Shown here: positions 4,222 through 6,009 of the stretch, piece after piece
Layout: every line of letters begins with the position of its first letter
Numbering within the stretch: the stretch's first letter is position 1
Assembly (NCBI GenBank): GCA_944392065.1
Contig: CALXVO010000077.1
Span: 1 to 6,009 of the forward strand
DNA length: 6,009 bases
Direction of reading: 5' to 3'
Source: an uncultured Clostridia bacterium
Lineage (GTDB): Bacteria > Bacillota > Clostridia > TANB77 > CAG-508
The notes under the pieces: generated by a model
The model's database searches: none
What the model was told of the DNA's origin: nothing
Seen by the model: only the letters and a program-made list of their open reading frames with translations
Translations under genes and position numbers: made by a program

Positions 4222-5148
4222 TTAAATTTCTAGTTCATCTTGTTCTTTTGAATCCGGGTTATTCTGCTCATCTTTTCCAGATGGCTTGCTCATTGAGTTC
4301 TTATCCGATTTATCCGCTATTTGCTGTTTTTGAAAATCTAAACTAGCTGATGCATCTGCTGAATCATAGAATAATACCAAACCACCTTCTAATCTATAGC
4401 TATATTGATTTTCATCTCGTCTTTCTGTAAAAGGCAAATCATTTTCATCACTAGGATTTAATTCTATTATTTCTCCAATATAATTTCCACAATTAGATAG
4501 TCTTATATTATTTACACTCAATAATTCATCTAAAACTGCATCCTGATATTGCATGTTTTCCATTTTTAAAATATTTATTCGAGAAAAAACTTCATATTCT
4601 GTAAATTCTCCATCATCTTCTTCTATTTGTATTTTATATGCTGAAAGTCCAGATTTAACTCCATTCCATTCTTCATATTGCAACTCTCCCATACGAGTGA
4701 TTATTACTCCTCGATTTCTTGAACTAATGAATTTGCGTGGCATAGTATTAGAAAGTGGAACAAATTTTACTTTTTTTCTACTTGGATATTCATTAGTTCT
4801 TTGAATTATGCCTTCATTATATAGTCCACTCATATCATAGCTTCTTTTATTGTCTCCTAAAAACTGTTCTAAGTATTTTTGTTTAAACTTTCCTAAAGGA
4901 ATTCCTGATTTGATTTCCCTTAAAATTTCTGGTCTTCTTAAAAAATCAAGAATATCTCTAATATCTTCTTTTATTCTTGCATGTTTTTCTCGATTATCCT
5001 CAGGTTTTTTTCTTTCTTCAATTTCCATTAAAGACTTACAAAGTTGCTCAATACCTCTACCATCTATACTATTTCTTCGTCCAAATACTTGCATTAATAT
5101 AAAATCTAATAAATTTTCCTTATTATTTATCCCTCTATTACTCCCCAT
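4222..5148 (-). CDS. Unassigned 308-residue hydrophilic protein
   Basis: I do not recognise this protein. It appears to be soluble: no signal peptide or membrane span is visible. Residues about 11-100 are charged and predicted helical (LLDFILMQVFGRR, LCKSLMEIEERKK, IRDILDFLRRPEILREIK). Residues about 105-260 look like a mixed alpha/beta domain with short strands (KKVKFVPL, RGVIITRMGELQYEEW, AYKIQIEE, YEVFSRINIL, YIGEIIEL, YRLEGGLVLFY). The last ~40 residues are a low-complexity Ser/Lys/Asp/Glu/Gln/Asn tail. There are only two cysteines (37 and 220). The reading frame is clearly real: 308 codons, an upstream promoter, and AGAGAGG at 5160-5166 before the ATG at 5148. It lies alone between the 5S rRNA and the rpmG operon, so neighbours give no functional hint beyond proximity to translation genes. 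Confidence 0.85.
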   Translation of the reverse strand: MGSNRGINNKENLLDFILMQVFGRRNSIDGRGIEQLCKSLMEIEERKKPEDNREKHARIKEDIRDILDFLRRPEILREIKSGIPLGKFKQKYLEQFLGDNKRSYDMSGLYNEGIIQRTNEYPSRKKVKFVPLSNTMPRKFISSRNRGVIITRMGELQYEEWNGVKSGLSAYKIQIEEDDGEFTEYEVFSRINILKMENMQYQDAVLDELLSVNNIRLSNCGNYIGEIIELNPSDENDLPFTERRDENQYSYRLEGGLVLFYDSADASASLDFQKQQIADKSDKNSMSKPSGKDEQNNPDSKEQDELEI

Positions 5149-5240
5149 ATTATTTCTAACCTCTCTTTAATATTAATATATTATGGCGTTAACGGTAGTA
5201 AAGCTTTTATGATGTCTACATATATAAATTACCTGTAATA

Positions 5241-5262
5241 TTGTTATTAATATAAATAACAA
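5241..5262 (-). repeat. Stem-loop at the 5' end of the unassigned gene's transcript
   Basis: TTGTTATT and its exact complement AATAACAA (8-bp arms, 6-nt loop) lie where transcription is predicted to begin (about 5260). All pairs but two are A-T, so the stem is weak. The layout repeats that at rpmG, where an inverted repeat also covers the start point. Confidence 0.45.
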
Positions 5263-5266
5263 CTTT

Positions 5267-5295
5267 ATTGTATCATAAATATATAATTTTGTCCA
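5267..5295 (-). promoter_or_regulatory. Promoter for the unassigned gene
   Basis: On the minus strand TGGACA (5290-5295, five of six) precedes TACAAT (5267-5272, five of six) by 17 nt, with TG one base before the -10 as an extended element. The start is expected near 5260, giving a leader of about 110 nt before the ATG at 5148. The -10 region ATGATACAATA is the same 11 bases as at the rpmG promoter. I see no riboswitch in the leader. Confidence 0.7.
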
Positions 5296-5306
5296 ATTTT
5301 TTATAC

Positions 5307-5314
5307 AAAAAAAA
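5307..5314 (-). terminator. U8 tract ending the rRNA operon
   Basis: Eight T residues follow the final CGCCAG of the 5S rRNA without a gap. The closing helix I of 5S (CUGGUGA with UCGCCAG) sits directly against the U run and could act as the terminator stem, although it closes a 114-nt RNA rather than a compact hairpin. The T run also pairs with A6UUGG just downstream (CCAGUUUUUU with AAAAAAUUGG, one wobble). Confidence 0.45.
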
Positions 5315-5428
5315 CTGGCGACAACCTATTTTCTCAGCAGGGTAACCCACTAATATCTTCGGCACATAGGAGCTTGACTTCTGTGTTCGGTATGGGAACA
5401 GGTATTTCCTCCTTGTAATCATCACCAG
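5315..5428 (-). rRNA. rrf: 5S ribosomal RNA
   Basis: The minus strand reads CTGGTGATGATTACAAGGAG at the 5' end, then the highly conserved CCCATACCGAACACAGAAGT, CAAGCTCC and GCCGAAGATATTAGTGGG, and ends AATAGGTTGTCGCCAG. The ends form helix I (CUGGUGA with UCGCCAG, one G-U). The length of about 114 nt is normal; the exact ends may be off by one to three bases. It follows 23S after a ~395-nt spacer. Confidence 0.97.
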
Positions 5429-5823
5429 AAAATTTATTTCAATACAAACTACATTGTTTCAACGCAATCTGTATGAATTAACTTTGTTATTTTATTATAT
5501 ATATATATATATCATAATTTTCCTAATATATATATTATGCTATATATCCTAGGATGTATCTTTTATGATATATTATTCTTTGTGTGCTTTCTTTCTTGTA
5601 ATTGTCTATTATAATCTTTTTTGCACTTTTTTAGTATAATACTTTTTATTCGCTTTTGCAACTATTTTCACTAATATTTTTGAGATTTTTTTGAATTGCT
5701 GTGAAATTTAAAATATATAATCTTTTTATATAATCTCATCTCTCACATCTCAATTCTCACTTCTCAAACAGCACACTCAAAAATACATAGAGAAAAAATA
5801 GGTTACCTTCTTTCATATATTTT
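5429..5823 (-). other. 23S-5S intergenic spacer
   Basis: About 395 nt, very AT-rich. I see no tRNA and no coding frame. It contains a TA run of 17 nt (5496-5512), a 10-bp palindrome ATCCTAGGAT (5546-5555), a five-copy 7-nt repeat (5734-5768) and a segment (5790-5804) complementary to the 3' part of 5S. An imperfect stem close to 5S (TTCAATACA at about 5438-5446 with TGTATGAA at about 5471-5478) may help define the 5' end of pre-5S. Confidence 0.8.
5734..5768. repeat. Five-copy 7-nt tandem repeat (TCTCANN) in the rRNA spacer
   Basis: TCTCA occurs at 5734, 5741, 5748, 5755 and 5762, exactly every 7 nt. The last two bases of each unit vary (TC, CA, AT, CT, AA). In the transcript it is TGAGA every 7 nt. 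The constant five bases in fixed register argue against chance. It is probably a decaying microsatellite. Confidence 0.85.
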
Positions 5824-6009
5824 TGTGGTTAAGCCCTCGATTTATTAGTATTGGTCAGCTGAGTACATTGCTGTACTTACACCTCCAACCTATCAACCAC
5901 GTAGTCTACATGGAATCTTACTTGCTTACGCAATGAGATATCTTATCTTAGGGTGGGCTTCACACTTAGATGCTTTCAGCGTTTATCCCATCCATACTTA
6001 GCTACTCAG
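5824..6009 (-). rRNA. rrl: 23S ribosomal RNA, 3' end (partial)
   Basis: The minus strand carries the conserved 3' end of 23S: CTGAGTAGCTAAGTATGGAT at the right edge, GGGATAAACGCTGAAAGCAT, CTAAGTGTGAAGCCCACC, then CAGCTGACCAATACTAATAA, ATCGAGGGCTTAACC and the end. Only about 186 nt lie in the window; the sarcin-ricin loop and everything 5' are beyond the right edge. The 3' end is placed just after CTTAACC by analogy with other 23S genes and may be off by a few bases. Confidence 0.96.

Noticed and set aside
4553..5170. Plus-strand frames opposite the unassigned gene (4553-4804 and 4850-5170)
   Set aside because: They are complementary shadows of the 308-codon frame, which has a promoter and ribosome binding site; the plus frames have neither.
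5496..5555. TA run and ATCCTAGGAT palindrome as a regulatory site
   Set aside because: They lie inside a transcribed AT-rich rRNA spacer with no adjacent gene start; simple-sequence composition explains them.
5429..5823. tRNA gene in the 23S-5S spacer
   Set aside because: No T-loop GTTCRA, anticodon stem or acceptor pairing could be found on either strand; the spacer is nearly all A/T.
1..6009. CRISPR array, defence island, prophage or transposase
   Set aside because: No spaced direct repeats, transposase frame or defence-type protein is visible; the window is a core translation locus with only the short hairpin repeats as mobile-like DNA.

Overview
The window comes from a low-GC, Firmicutes-type (probably clostridial) bacterium. 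The DNA is AT-rich, the AGGAGG-type ribosome binding sites are strong, and the gene order rpmG-secE-nusG-rplK-rplA-rplJ-rplL is the classic one. Every gene I support is on the minus strand, so transcription runs from the high-coordinate end to the low end. I cannot name the genus from the sequence.

From right to left: the last ~185 nt of a 23S rRNA; a ~395-nt AT-rich 23S-5S spacer with no tRNA but with a five-copy 7-nt repeat; a complete 5S rRNA ending in U8; a promoter and a 308-residue protein I cannot assign (4222-5148); a ~240-nt gene-free gap; a near-consensus promoter whose start point lies in a 30-bp palindrome; then rpmG (zinc-type L33), secE and nusG packed tightly; rplK (L11); rplA (L1); rplJ (L10); and rplL (L7/L12), which is cut by the left edge.

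The ribosomal-protein genes appear to be controlled at several points by RNA. A candidate L1-binding 23S mimic lies against the rplA ribosome binding site. An L10 leader upstream of rplJ has clear mutually exclusive terminator and antiterminator pairings. The rplJ start codon is TTG.

The least expected feature is a pair of ~125-bp, ~90% identical elements with terminal inverted repeats that fold into one long hairpin. They are inserted in the same orientation directly at the stop codons of rplJ and nusG, inside this essential operon. They resemble a MITE or intercistronic repeat family and split the operon into segments. Other points of interest are an extended acidic, Ser/Asn/Thr-rich tail on SecE and the unassigned gene between the rRNA operon and the ribosomal-protein operon.
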